Shown: positions 1 to 10,679 of the stretch, one piece after another
How the letters are laid out: each line of letters opens with the position of its first letter
How positions within the stretch are numbered: position 1 is the stretch's first letter
NCBI GenBank assembly: GCA_024704765.1
Contig: JAKMXF010000188.1
Coordinates: 1-64,000 of the forward strand
DNA: 64,000 bases
Source: Oopsacas minuta
Lineage: Eukaryota > Porifera > Hexactinellida > Lyssacinosida > Leucopsacidae
Reading direction: 5' to 3'
The notes under the pieces: generated by a model
Database searches by the model: none
The model's input: only the letters and a program-made list of their open reading frames with translations
What the model was told of the DNA's origin: nothing
Made by a program: the position numbers and the translations under genes

Positions 1-2
1 GG

Positions 3-96
3 GGGACACTCCACACTAGTGCCATTCGTCGGCGGGACTCTTTGCCCTAGTGTCACTAGTCCGGGGGACATTTGGCCCTAGTGCCACTAGTCCGGG
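3..96. repeat. Short tandem repeat, about 31-bp unit, three copies
   Basis: Three head-to-tail units of about 31 bp start near positions 3, 34 and 65. The last two are close to identical and share the core ccctagtgycactagtccgg. The array begins at the window edge, so it may extend further to the left. Confidence 0.75.
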
Positions 97-270
97 GGGA
101 CAGAATTTAGGGAGGACACATGACACTACCACACCGGGTCAAGTAATAGTAACTAATATAATGATATAAGATGCATCGAAATTATACAAAGAGTTTGAGA
201 TCAAAGTTTCCATAAAACTATTACCAGTTTAATTGAAAATATGTCCATGAAACGATATGATTAACATTTA

Positions 271-1892
271 CAGATATTTACGCAAATATTTATCGAAGAA
301 TACCGCCCATAGAATACAAAGACGGCCTCTTCTACATTGAGAGGACACTAGCAGAACCCTCCCTATACTCTCTAAACGGTCTCATCATGTGGAAGGAGAT
401 AGCTGAGAAAAATATGGACAAAATTCAAGGTTTGCTTTCTCATAATCCTGATATCCCAAAACAGATCGAAAAAGTGATTGTGAAGAGATACAAATATCTG
501 AGAAGACAACTAAAGGCTGAAATCCTAAAAATGAGGACTTATCCAATACCAGAACCTTGGCGTTCAGATGCGATGCAGAAGAGAATGACACACGTTATTG
601 AAGGAGAATTCATATTCTATGTAGATCCTGAAATAGAGGAAGATATGAAGCCTGTGGATCCTTCCGAAAGAGACCTGCTTCCCGGAGGTATCACACGTCA
701 GGAGTATGACAAGAGGCTGGATAGACTCAATATGGAGTACGCAATGGCAAGGGATACGTTGGAATCCGGAATGTAGATGACATAGCAGAGAAATGTGAAG
801 AAATGGAGGATTGGTATGCAAAAACTGAGCGTAAGGTTAATTTCACATTTACTGAATTAGCTTTGTTTTACAGAGATACTAGGTCACTCGAATACCTTGT
901 CAGGAAGAATAAGGACGATAAGTTGTTGAAGGAAATATATGACGTCATGCTGAGAAAAATCCGTCAGTATTACGACATCAGGATAGATATTCCTTCTTTT
1001 GCAATCACAATTGATAACAATCATATGGCAGTTGCTCCACCCAAAACGATAGGAAAATCCCAGTAGCATCTGGTGATGATAGGGGTGGAGCTATCAGTCA
1101 CCAATTAGACACTCCAACAAGTGTAATTGTGGTTAATAGTAGCATGATAGTAGCGGATAGATATGGTGATACAGTCTCACGCTACAAAGTTAAAGATCTT
1201 CCGGCTGACGCAGCCTATCATGATCCTCATTTAGGTACTACTCCTGTCTCATAACCTACTTTAAAAAGTTCGTATTTGTGTGCTATTCAAGTTTCTTAGC
1301 ACAATGCAGCTTAATATGGGAAAATGATGGGAATACATCTGAAATGAATCGTGTACATACCATCTCAATACCACAGGCTTGTTGCACCTCCTGCAACAAT
1401 GAGCAATTGTATGTGGGGACTCTCAAGCCAAGCCCCATCCGCATGAACCTAGAGCCTCTCAGGGTAGAACAGGAATACCCACTCAATCCCATCCTGCATA
1501 CCAAGAAAAGGAATAGGTATCCATGGCTACAGTACATGAAAGTTGTTTTTGATAGTGTTTTTCTTCTCTTCACGGGATCTCCTTCTCCTCTCCAAGCGTT
1601 CTCTCTAGAAGGAGAACTCTTAATGTCCATTCTCACAGAGGATCAGATAGTAGGAGCATACTACTTCACTATTTTCCGTAATCCTATGACCCTTGAATGG
1701 AGAATCTACATATGCGATTTCTGGGACAATTTCATCAAGGTTTTTTACTTTGAAGGTAAATTCATAGGAAATGTTTGTGGGGCTGGACATGGACTGTGTC
1801 AGATATTTAGTCCCACTTGCATAAACATAGAAGTTATTGGTTATGTTACAGTTGGTGACATGAAACTTGACAACTGTCTACAGAAGCTGTGA
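271..1892 (+). pseudogene. Decayed NHL-repeat (TRIM-like) protein gene
   Basis: Coding sequence can be followed through several frames. An exon-like start after a tttacag acceptor near 270 runs through a helical, charged region to a stop at 776. A second frame continues to 1066 and a third from about 1060 to 1253, where a propeller-like stretch contains MIVADRYGDTVSRYKV. A last frame from about 1278 to 1892 resembles NHL beta-propeller blades (for example IYICDFWDNFIKVFYFEGKF). The order of helical part then NHL propeller is that of TRIM/NHL proteins, which bind RNA or act as E3 ligases, but no RING or B-box is visible in the window. The frame changes at about 770, 1060 and 1255 have no convincing introns, so I call it a pseudogene. 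Sequencing indels could give the same picture. Confidence 0.5.
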
Positions 1893-2663
1893 TATATCTT
1901 TTATATTATAGGTATTAGTTGTTTATATTCACAATTATAGTGATCAGTTTATTAATAATAGATATGCACATGGGGCGTAACTAGAGATCCTAGAGAGAGG
2001 AGGTAGGGTCCGTAGGGATGAATATTTGCCTCAATTAGGTAGGGTTATAATTGAAAGATATGGGGAGGTGCTGAAATGAGGGCAGGGAATTGCCTCCTCT
2101 GCCATAACCAATGTCCTGCCGACAGAATGGGAGTGCAGTTCGGCATGTGGGTCATGTTTATACCCAATAGTCCAATACAAAGGATTAGTCACTAAAGGTG
2201 TGAGATCAGATAATTTAATCATGTTGATCCAAAATTGAAACTATCAAAATTTGAGTCTACATACATCGATGCCCGAATACTCCTAACTAGTCGTTGAAAC
2301 GAAATTTCTGGCATCATTTTCTAATATATTCAAAAAGGTGTGAATTATTGATTAAACATATGATAAATCATTTATGTAAAGATTTGAAAGTGTAAAAATA
2401 ATGTAAAATATGATTAATCATATCAAAATCATCTAGAAATAGATTGATTTTGTCAATTTCCTAGACTAACCTTTGAAACAAAGTTTCTAGCATAATTTTG
2501 GAAATTTGCAAAAGGTGTGATATTAAATAATCATATTATTCATATGATAAATCTGTGAATTTGTATTTTCAGTCTCTAAAATCACAGAATCAAGTCTGTT
2601 CCAAATATGCTTTTTCCTTTGCGAGAAATAAATGATACTTGCCTTTCCGATTCTTGCTACAAA

Positions 2664-2812
2664 TCAAACCATAGTTTCTCCAGCATTATTTGTGGCTTTT
2701 ATATCAGCTCCTCGCTTGATTAGCAAATGTACTGTGACGTCATCTGTATCTTGGTAGGCGATATGAAGTGCCATGTCTCCTTCTAATTCTGTATTGTTCA
2801 CAATTTTTTCCT
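2664..2812 (-). pseudogene. Ankyrin-repeat fragment
   Basis: The minus strand encodes about one and a half ankyrin repeats before a stop. Recognisable blocks are GDMALHIAYQD and VHLLIKRGADIKATNNAGET, which match the TALHxA and LLxxGADxxxxxxxGxT signature of the fold. No complete ORF surrounds it. It is either one exon of a gene I cannot follow or, more likely, a gene relic. Confidence 0.55.
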
Positions 2813-2937
2813 CGGTTTGACAGTTGTCTATCAACTATTAGTTTATTATATGTATATATCCCATGCTTGCTCACTAGATTTAAAGGCACTGTTTGCCTTT
2901 CTTTGACCAAATAGAAATCCAATTCAGGAATACATTA

Positions 2938-3092
2938 GACTCCACTTGATAGAGCCACCAGTTAACCGGGTCAATTTGGTTAATCGTGTCACTTGGCCAG
3001 AAACGGAACCAAACAAATATTGTCAAATTATTCCGGTTAATCGAGTCAAAATGGCCTGGTCCCGATATGATCCTATCAAACGAGGTCTAATA
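2938..3092. mobile_element. Short TIR element (MITE), copy 1
   Basis: A 155-bp segment starts agactccacttgatag and ends with the inverted form ctatcaaacgaggtct. The internal block ggccagaaacggaacc recurs in a second copy at 41787-41923. No coding capacity is seen. Confidence 0.6.
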
Positions 3093-3745
3093 TATTTCTT
3101 CAACTTGTCAACCACTTCCTAGTTTCATTATTTAGCTGGATTTTGGGATTACGGTCTTTGTCAATAGATATATGTATGCAAGCATCCCCTGAGGGCTCTC
3201 CCATTCTCCAAATCCAATTATTATTATTCCAAATATACAATAATGCATTAATTAGTCCACTGGCTTTGAAATGCCAATTTACAATCGCTTGCTCCTCTTT
3301 CATGCTTTGATTTAGTGCTATGTTTCGAGACTATCAACTCTACAATATTTCCTGTTTAGCGCAACTGACAAAGACTGCACTGCCCAAGTGTAACCCATGA
3401 ACCATTGGTCCATACAAAACATGTCCAGCCTCTAGCATGATTGGAAAAATATACAAAAAGGTGTGAAATATTATTAATCATATGATAAATAATGTAGATA
3501 TAGATTTGAAAATGTCAAAATTGAATCTAGATACTCGATTAACCCTTACTAGCAGTAAAACGTAATCTATAGCATTATTTTGAATAATATTCAAAAGGTG
3601 TGAAATCATAATTATTCATATGATAAATCTGTGAATTTGTAACTTACAGACTCTGAAATTCTCAAAATCGGACTCAACACACCTAATTATCCCTGATAAC
3701 ATGTAGAAACCTAATCTACGTACGTACATCGCACATCGTCCATGC

Positions 3746-4170
3746 CATTAGGGCACCGGTGTAGCAGCTCAAATTAACCTCCCGCCAGAATATACCTTCT
3801 GAGCCTAGATTAACCCCCTGGGTATAAACTAGCATACCCCCAGATTAAGGGTATAATCTGGGCTAGCCTAGATTACCCCCGGGGCTTAACCTGGGCTAGC
3901 CCGGTTATCTGGGGGTTAATCTAGGCTAGCCCAGACTATAGCCGGAGTTAAACTGGGTTGGGAGGTTAATCTAGGCTGTTACACCGGTTCCCAATCTGAA
4001 GTCCATGGACCCCTAGTAGTCCACGGAAGACAGCAAGAGGTCCACAGGATCTATTGCAGTCCATGGGTTTAACACATTCTGTGAACCCCCACACTGTGGA
4101 GCCACAGAATGTGTTAAACTTGGTATAGGTGGTCTACGGGTGAAAATGGTTGGGAACCGCTGCATTAGGG
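3746..4170. mobile_element. Non-autonomous hAT element with 8-bp target duplication, carrying a nested palindromic insert
   Basis: The direct repeat cattaggg (3746-3753 and 4163-4170) flanks a segment that ends ggttgggaaccgctg, a standard hAT terminal repeat. The matching left terminus ggttcccaatctg is found only after about 235 bp of palindromic sequence. The simplest reading is that the palindromic element at 3756-3990 jumped into the first few bases of an older hAT copy. Confidence 0.75.
3756..3990. mobile_element. Palindromic element with internal ctagcccag repeats, copy 1
   Basis: The termini are ccggtgtagcag and ctgttacaccgg, inside which lie aattaacctccc and gggaggttaatct. The middle is built from alternating direct and inverted copies of a roughly 20-bp word containing ctaggctagcccag and tataccc/ggggtta. 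A second, better-preserved copy lies at 60001-60222. It has no coding capacity and could fold almost end to end. Confidence 0.8.
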
Positions 4171-4318
4171 CCTCTCCTTATAGGAGCTACACTAAAAATG
4201 ATTCATATGACTCTCATTTGCAGCCCTAATATAATGGTGTTGAATTAGATATTTCCTGAATTCTTCGTAAGTGCAGTATTATTGCATTTCTACAAGTATG
4301 CACTTAAACTATTCTAAA

Positions 4319-4540
4319 TGCATACTTGTCAACCTGAGGGAAGAAAGAAACGAGACGGAAGGTACTAATTTTGTGGGATATCACGAAACGTAGCATATTC
4401 GTATTAGACTTGACTACAAAAAACGGGACAATTAAGGTTTTTGCAAGTTTTGGCGGGACATTAGCCTCATCATCCCTCAAAATATGTGCAAAAAATGAGG
4501 GACGTCCCGCCCAAACGGAGCAGTTGGCAAGTATATAAGT
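4319..4540. mobile_element. TIR element with tacttgccaactg-type ends, copy 1
   Basis: The left end is atgcatacttgtcaac and the right end is gcagttggcaagtatat. The internal block tttttgcaagttttggcggg is found inverted in the copy at 60846-61020, and an element with related left terminus lies at 30458-30670. It is non-coding. Confidence 0.6.
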
Positions 4541-4598
4541 GTAGCTATGAATTTGACCTCTGGCTACAAGGACATGTGTACGTGTCCATGTCCTAATG

Positions 4599-5101
4599 CA
4601 AGGGTGCCCAACTCGATTGAATTGCTGGCCACATTGGCTTCCTCAATAGTTTGGTGAGCCTCATGGACCAATTTATAAATCTCAGATTTATTTAGAGAGA
4701 ATATGTTAGAATATCCAAATTTCTACCCTTGATATCAATTTTCCTTTTCTTAGAACAAGGCTCCATTAATATAAATAATTATATATTCTACAGGTAATTT
4801 AGGAGATGAGTAAACGCAGTATCTGAATTTCAATTATTAGCTTAGAATTATACTAGTTTATATTTATACACCGCTAAGGATTAATATTACTAAACACATG
4901 CACCTGTCGTGTATTGAAAATGAATAAGAATCCTCAAAATGTCAAATACATTGAAATTCGACACCCAGTATGAATGCTATCGAAATGTGGCTTAGGAATT
5001 GTTCATGAAGAAATAGTATATATTACAACGTGCAAATTCTTAGTGCATACTTGCGCGGGCCGGATAAAATTATTACCCGGGCCGTATGTTGGTCACCCCT
5101 G
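4599..5101. mobile_element. Non-autonomous hAT element (503 bp) with perfect 8-bp target duplication
   Basis: The duplication tcctaatg is present at 4591-4598 and 5102-5109. The terminal sequences are caagggtgcccaac and gttggtcacccctg, the usual hAT type. The interior is A+T-rich with no transposase frame, so it must have been moved in trans. Confidence 0.85.
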
Positions 5102-5256
5102 TCCTAATGCATACTCGACATTTTAATATAATTATATTTACAGATATGGTATGATTAATTATATTGATATGAATAAAGTTACATTGTACACGACATTTGT
5201 TCTCTACTCTTTGAAATAATCGAAGAACGTATAGTAGGTGTATTACTTAATACGTA

Positions 5257-5429
5257 TCATAGGGGCCGTTCAAACCTTATGTAACGCCAATTTCCCTAAA
5301 TTTCTACACTCCCCTCCATGTATCATGCTTTTCATTTTTAATACAAAAAGAATGGGGCTGTCACACCTCGCATACCACCCCCCTGGCCCCCCTCTCCTTG
5401 TGGCGTTACGTAACGTTTGAACGGCTCAT
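5257..5429. mobile_element. MITE abutting the xylulokinase start codon
   Basis: Inverted ends of about 28 bp, ggggccgttcaaaccttatg and the complement of cgtaacgtttgaacggctca, enclose a C-rich centre. Both ends contain the word acgtaacgcca or a close form. The right end lies about 8 bp before the ATG at 5438, so the element must supply the 5' untranslated region or proximal promoter of that gene. Confidence 0.75.
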
Positions 5430-5437
5430 ATTAGATA

Positions 5438-7036
5438 TTGTTTGAAATGTCAGATGGGAATCTTTATCTGGGTTTTGACTTCAGCACTCAACAGTTGAAA
5501 GTGATAGCCATTAGAGAATCTCTTGAAATATTCTGTGAGGAATCTATCCAATTTGATGGAGATATTCCTGAGTACAAGACACAAGGAGGTGTACACAGGT
5601 ACCCTTACGAACCCCTAAAGGTAACTGCACCTCCTCTCATGTGGGTCAGTGCTCTCGATTTGATTTTAAAGAAACTAAAAGCTTCTAAGTTTCCTTTTGA
5701 ACGTGTTGCTTCTATTTCAGGAGCTGGTCAGCAGCACGGGAGTATCTATTGGTCAGTGGGAGGAGTAGAGTCGCTGAAAACACTGGACCCTGCTCTCCCT
5801 TTGAGAGATAATCTCAGAACTGCATTTGCTATAGAAAGTTCTCCTGTGTGGATGGATTCATCTACTGCTGTAGAGTGTAGAAATCTTGAGGAGTCTGTTG
5901 CAGGACCTCTCACCCTGTCAGCTATAACTGGGTCCCGTGGATATGAGCGGTTCACTGGGAATCAAATATCAAAGATTCTGAAAGGAACATCCAATAAAAT
6001 AGCGCGTATCTCTTTAGTCAGTAGTTTCGCTGCTAGTCTGCTGATAGGCTCAGTAGCTCCTATTGACTTGAGTGATGGATCAGGAATGAACCTGTTGAAT
6101 ATAAAGAGCAAATTGTGGGAGGAATGTCTTCTCGTGGCTAGCGGAGGAGAGAAGTTAGCTGAGATGTTGGGACCCCCTATACCAACTAACTCTATAATAG
6201 GAGAATTACATCCATATTATCAAGTTCGTTATGGGTTCAGTAAGAAGTGTAGAGTTGTCAGTTTTACTGGCGATAATCCCAGCTCCCTGGCTGGTCTTCC
6301 TGCTCATCCTGGTGATATTGTTATTAGTTTAGGTACCAGTGACACTCTGTTCCTCTCTCTCTCTGAACATGTACCCTCTCTGATGGGACATGTGTTCGTC
6401 AGTCCTCTAGACCCCTCCAACTACATGGGACTGCTCTGTTACAAGAACGGCTCGTTAGCTCGTGAAAGGGTAAGAGATATCTGTGCAGAGGGTAGCTGGG
6501 ATAAGTTCAATTCTCTGCTGGAGAAAACTCCACCTGGAAATAACGGTGTTATTGGAATGTACTTCTTTGACGCAGAGATTACCCCAGATATACAGGGACT
6601 ACATTTGTTTGATAGCAATTCTAACCCCATCACAGAGATTGCTCATGAACAGCAAGTGAGAGCTATCCTTGAAGGTCAGATTATTGCTAAGCTACTCCAC
6701 TCATCCTCTCTCGGCTACACCACGGGTCCGTCTAGTCGTGTGTTAGCTACTGGGGGTGCATCTAACAACCCTCACATACTCCAATTAATAGCTGATATAT
6801 TCAACTGCAGTGTATACATAGTAGATAGTACTAGCAATTCAGCTTGTTTAGGGGCTGCCATCAGAGCTATCTTCTCCACCAATGTAATACCTGATACTAC
6901 TTATCCGGAACTGGTGGAGAGAGCAGTCAAGTGTAGTTTCGCTACTGAGCCAAGAAGTGAGCTGGTATCTCTTTACAGAAATATGTTGCTGAGGTATAAA
7001 CAGCTGGAAGAATCCATTCTAGCAGCAAAATCATGA
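5438..7036 (+). CDS. XYLB: Xylulose kinase
   Basis: This intronless 532-residue protein is close in length to human XYLB (536). It phosphorylates D-xylulose to xylulose-5-phosphate with ATP in the cytosol, ending the glucuronate-xylulose pathway and feeding the pentose phosphate pathway. It belongs to the FGGY kinase family. Visible landmarks are the N-terminal LGFDFSTQQLK phosphate loop (11-21), GAGQQHGSIYW (95-105), the substrate-side block IESSPVWMDSS (132-142), FTGDNPSSLAG with the presumed catalytic Asp279, GTSDT (299-303) and a late ATP-site block LATGGASNNPH. I chose the first ATG at 5438; the Met four codons on would lose only three residues. A MITE ends just upstream. The family assignment is secure. 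Confidence 0.95.
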   Translation: MFEMSDGNLYLGFDFSTQQLKVIAIRESLEIFCEESIQFDGDIPEYKTQGGVHRYPYEPLKVTAPPLMWVSALDLILKKLKASKFPFERVASISGAGQQHGSIYWSVGGVESLKTLDPALPLRDNLRTAFAIESSPVWMDSSTAVECRNLEESVAGPLTLSAITGSRGYERFTGNQISKILKGTSNKIARISLVSSFAASLLIGSVAPIDLSDGSGMNLLNIKSKLWEECLLVASGGEKLAEMLGPPIPTNSIIGELHPYYQVRYGFSKKCRVVSFTGDNPSSLAGLPAHPGDIVISLGTSDTLFLSLSEHVPSLMGHVFVSPLDPSNYMGLLCYKNGSLARERVRDICAEGSWDKFNSLLEKTPPGNNGVIGMYFFDAEITPDIQGLHLFDSNSNPITEIAHEQQVRAILEGQIIAKLLHSSSLGYTTGPSSRVLATGGASNNPHILQLIADIFNCSVYIVDSTSNSACLGAAIRAIFSTNVIPDTTYPELVERAVKCSFATEPRSELVSLYRNMLLRYKQLEESILAAKS

Positions 7037-7599
7037 TTATATACTATTCTGTGCAGAGCAGTTGTCACTTTATTTGTCTTATAATTATACCCAATTACAT
7101 ATTACTACATAGGTTGACCTAATGGTGTTCTAGGCAGTCTAGGGGTTTGCTTCATTTATTTAGGGTTTGCATAGACCCCCAATCTATTACACTCAAAATG
7201 CTGCATGCTGGTTACCACACAGTCTATAAGGTTTATACAGTTAACCTTCATGCTCCACAAACGGGTTGGAAATATTACTTGTTATCGTTACTGAGTTTTT
7301 CGCGTTTCAAATTGTATTTGGTTTATGACGTCACGCAAATTGTGTCTATTGTGTCGATAATTATTTTCCATGGTCTAGCGATTGTGCGCATTTCAATACC
7401 ATCCTCTACTGTTTATACCCTCCTACTAGGATTTGCTCCTAGTTTTCCATTATCCAAAAACCTAGTACACTTCCTATGGAAAAATTAGGAAGTGGCAAAA
7501 AGAGCCAAATTGTGTCAGATCATTAATCGTATGCGGAGGTGCAAATCTACAATTCACAATGAACCCATTGATCATAAACAGTGTCGGCTGTAGAGTAGG

Positions 7600-7671
7600 C
7601 ACGGAAAAATAATAAACTTCCCGCTAAGATCAATACTGAGCCTTATGCTAAAGTATAGTCAGCACAGTGAA
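7600..7671. repeat. Short dispersed repeat with core ctaaagtatagtc
   Basis: The word cgctaagatcaatactgagc followed by ctaaagtatagtcagcacag recurs in two further forms at 8345-8450 and, inverted, at 46559-46612; a related palindrome, actatactatagtatagt, lies at 62007-62036. It looks like the end of a MITE family. Confidence 0.5.
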
Positions 7672-7867
7672 AATCTAAAGTTACAACCTGTGCCGACAGC
7701 TTAGTCTATTAATAAAATTTGTTTAAAAAGTGGCACTATTAATTGGAGGCACATGTGTAATGGGATTAAACCTAACCTTTCATAGTGCCTCCAATTACTA
7801 GTGCCTCTTTTTAAACATATTTTATTAATAGACTAAGCTGTCGGCACAGGTTGTAATTTTAGATTTT
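7670..7867. repeat. Long inverted repeat, arms about 83 bp
   Basis: The left arm 7670-7752 (containing acaacctgtgccgacagctt) is closely matched in inverse by 7785-7867, with a 32-bp spacer. This is typical of a MITE or foldback element. It has no coding capacity. Confidence 0.8.
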
Positions 7868-8080
7868 TTCCTCGCTCCGCTCGGATATAGAATCCATCAA
7901 ACACTATATTTACAATTTACTATGATCATACAGTCCATATAATGTTCAATTTGTTTGCAGTAATCATCGGTTGACTAAATAATAGAAGGGAATACAGGAG
8001 GAGATTTGATCGGTACAAATTCGGAATCAGCGTATTCAATTACCCCTTTTTTCTGTTCTACGATTATTCAAAAGTTACCA
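7830..8080. repeat. Dispersed repeat, shared with 61174-61452
   Basis: About 250 bp here, from gactaagctgtcggcacagg through agggaatacaggaggagatt to ctacgattattcaaa, is repeated in the same order at 61174-61452 with substitutions and small indels. It overlaps the right arm of the preceding inverted repeat, which is probably one end of this family. Confidence 0.75.
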
Positions 8081-8894
8081 ATATAAAATTCTAGAAGAGT
8101 ACGAAGGTGTAAAATTTCTTCTCTTTCGAAAGGTGTGAAAATTTTGGCCTTTCCTTTCATAATTTTTTTGCTAGAGGCCAGACCAAAGTTTGACCAGTGT
8201 GAAATAGTGACACTTGGTGTCCGGTTGATTAGCAAAGGGGAGAGTACACCCGACGAATATCTCAAATATTTTCACTATCATATAACACTTTGATTCTATC
8301 CAGTTTTGGCTGCAGGGGTTCAGGAAGAAATAAAAGTATAGGTAACCATTTCAATACTGGGCCACTTTAGTATAGTCAGCACAATAAATACAAAACTTTC
8401 CACTAAGATCAATACTGAGCTTTAAACTAAAGTATAGTCGTCACAGTAATAATGAAAATCAATGCAACATTGTTACATTGAAATAGAGCATGTTTTATTT
8501 CCATGCAACTTTTAACATACATGATGCAATAAAGTTGCATCGTGTATTGTGGGCTTAAAGATAAGGCTCGCTGAGCCAATTTTCGCTGAAACAGAGATAA
8601 AAGGAAGTGGATATATTACGAATGAGTAATTCTATAATCGCCAATGATAAGAAACTTGTACATTTTTACCCGAATATATGTGTTAATTGATATGGAACGA
8701 TTCATAAAAACCACATTTGTGAAATTTTGAGGTATTACAAAGTACGTTGCGTGTAACCTGAGAACATTTCGCACAGGTTACACACAATATACTTTTTAAT
8801 ACCTCCATTATTCTGATGTAATAGGTGTTACAGCTAATCTAATTATTAACACATTACATTATATTACTCAGTTTTACATTAGAATCCTACCATT
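8081..8894. other. Intergenic, no gene recognised; one hairpin
   Basis: Sequence up to the cystathionine beta-synthase start is A+T-rich. It holds copies of the ctaaagtatagtc repeat (8345-8450) and an imperfect hairpin at 8730-8807 whose arms read gtgtaacctg and caggttacac at their inner ends. I see no coding homology. Confidence 0.5.
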
Positions 8895-10433
8895 ATGTCT
8901 GATGAGAAACCAGCTGATAAATGGCTACGTCCAGATATACCATGTAGATGTACATGGACTCTAGGGGAATCTAAGCCTTCTCCGCATAAATGCAAAGCTT
9001 TCCCCCGCGAAAAGAAGAATATATTCTCATCAGTTTTAGACGCTATTGGAGACACTCCTCTTGTGAGACTAGATCGAATTGCGAAGAGCTGTAATATGAA
9101 GTGTGAATTGTTAGGCAAATGCGAGTTCTTTAATGCTGGGGGATCTGTGAAGGATAGGATTGCTTTGAGAATGATTGAAGAAGCAGAGGAGGATGGTCAG
9201 CTGATGCAAGGTGACACGATTATAGAACCAACATCTGGAAACACTGGGATAGGTCTAGCTCTAGCATGTGCTATAAAAGGTTATAGATGTATCATTGTAA
9301 TGCCGGAGAAGATGAGTTTAGAGAAGGAAAACGTTCTGAGAGGCCTGGGAGCTGAGATTATAAGAACTCCAAACTCTGCTTCTTTTGATGAACCAGAGTC
9401 TCACATTAGAGTTGCTTGGGATTTGAAAAACAGAATCCCTCGAGCGCATATTCTAGACCAGTACAGGAACCCTTATAATCCTATCGCACACTATGATGGT
9501 ACTGCTAATGAGATACTTCATCAATGCGATAGTAAGATTGATATGGTAGTTATATCAGCAGGAACAGGAGGCACTATAACAGGGATTGGTAGGAAGATCA
9601 AGGAGAAACTACCTAACTGCCAGATTATAGGAGTTGATCCTGTTGGAAGTATCCTCGCTCTCCCAGACACACTCAATTCTACGATAAAATCCTACAAGGT
9701 AGAAGGGATTGGATATGATTTCATTCCTACAGTACTAGAGAGATCTTGTATTGATAAATGGATTAAAGTAGATGACAAAGAATCATTTTTAATGGCTAGA
9801 AGACTCATGCGTGAAGAGGGTCTACTATGTGGTGGTTCATGTGGCTCTGTTATGGTGGCAACTATCGAGGCTGCTAGTAGTCTGGGTTCTGGACACAGAT
9901 GTGTTGCTATATTGCCTGATTCTATTCGGAATTATATGACCAAACATTTGAATGAAGACTGGATGATAGATAACGAGTTTATGCAGTTATCACCTGATAA
10001 GTATCCTATATGTCTTCCTGAAAAAACTCTGAAAGATATAAGTATTTCTCCTCCAACCTTTCTAGAACATAATGCTAAGTGTATCGAAGCAATTAACATG
10101 TTCAAACAAACTGAACATAGCCAATATGTGATTATTTGTAATGAGAATAAGTTTATGGGTGTTGTCAGTGTTCATAGTATAAATAGTAAGCTATTCAATG
10201 GTCCAATTGGTGTCCAGGATCCTGTATCATTATTTATTGATAAGGACATCCTAACAGCACCTCTCTCCACATCCTTAAGGCTGATTATCCAGAAGATGAA
10301 GTCTACTCGTTCTCTGCTGGTTTATGATAGAGATATGACTGATGACGGAAATGTAACTAAGTTGTGTGTGAAGGGTATAGTTACTGAGTTTAACTTACTT
10401 GTCGAGTTTTCTGGAAATAATGCCAGTTTATAA
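8895..10433 (+). CDS. CBS: Cystathionine beta-synthase, heme type
   Basis: This intronless 512-residue PLP enzyme condenses serine and homocysteine to cystathionine in the cytosol, the first step of transsulfuration; the family also makes H2S. The N-terminal RCTW (Cys19) and SPH (His31) align with the Cys52/His65 heme ligands of the human enzyme, so heme binding is probably kept. The catalytic core has GGSVKDR with Schiff-base Lys86, the substrate loop PTSGNTGIG (112-120), GTGGTITGIG for the PLP phosphate, and GLLCGGSCGS. The C-terminal part (about 385-505) corresponds in place and length to the two regulatory CBS domains but is diverged. The human heme-domain-distant CXXC appears here as PNCQ, so one Cys is missing. 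The start at 8895 matches the family N-terminus. Confidence 0.96.
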   Translation: MSDEKPADKWLRPDIPCRCTWTLGESKPSPHKCKAFPREKKNIFSSVLDAIGDTPLVRLDRIAKSCNMKCELLGKCEFFNAGGSVKDRIALRMIEEAEEDGQLMQGDTIIEPTSGNTGIGLALACAIKGYRCIIVMPEKMSLEKENVLRGLGAEIIRTPNSASFDEPESHIRVAWDLKNRIPRAHILDQYRNPYNPIAHYDGTANEILHQCDSKIDMVVISAGTGGTITGIGRKIKEKLPNCQIIGVDPVGSILALPDTLNSTIKSYKVEGIGYDFIPTVLERSCIDKWIKVDDKESFLMARRLMREEGLLCGGSCGSVMVATIEAASSLGSGHRCVAILPDSIRNYMTKHLNEDWMIDNEFMQLSPDKYPICLPEKTLKDISISPPTFLEHNAKCIEAINMFKQTEHSQYVIICNENKFMGVVSVHSINSKLFNGPIGVQDPVSLFIDKDILTAPLSTSLRLIIQKMKSTRSLLVYDRDMTDDGNVTKLCVKGIVTEFNLLVEFSGNNASL

Positions 10434-10679
10434 CTTATGACAGATTAGTCTCGTAATATAATATCAGTCTGAATTATTTATTTACGCATTTGTTTATAGT
10501 ATTTATATTCCCGATATTCACTTTACTATAAAATCATTATTGTTTCTGCGATCATTTTCTAATTTCTAACTTCTATAGTGCTGATTCATTCATTTGGCAA
10601 TTTTACGTTTGATATTTCTGTTATTATACTAGTTTTATGAAAATGACCCAAGGCTCTGCCTAAAGAAAAAAAGCTTTCT

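Larger units (their letters stand above)
2225..3690. repeat. Diverged repeat cluster with the motif aaaggtgtgaa/catatgataaat
   Basis: About four imperfect copies of a 100-150 bp A+T-rich unit occur here, near 2225-2370, 2440-2560, 3430-3530 and 3540-3660. Each carries a form of attttnaatattcaaaaggtg followed by tgatt(a)atcatatgataaat. The copies are interrupted by the ankyrin fragment and the MITE at 2938-3092. The unit looks like an old tandem array broken up by later insertions. Confidence 0.6.

Noticed and set aside
7147-7488. 113-codon plus-strand frame after XYLB
   Set aside because: Hydrophobic, A+T-driven composition and no family resemblance; probably chance.
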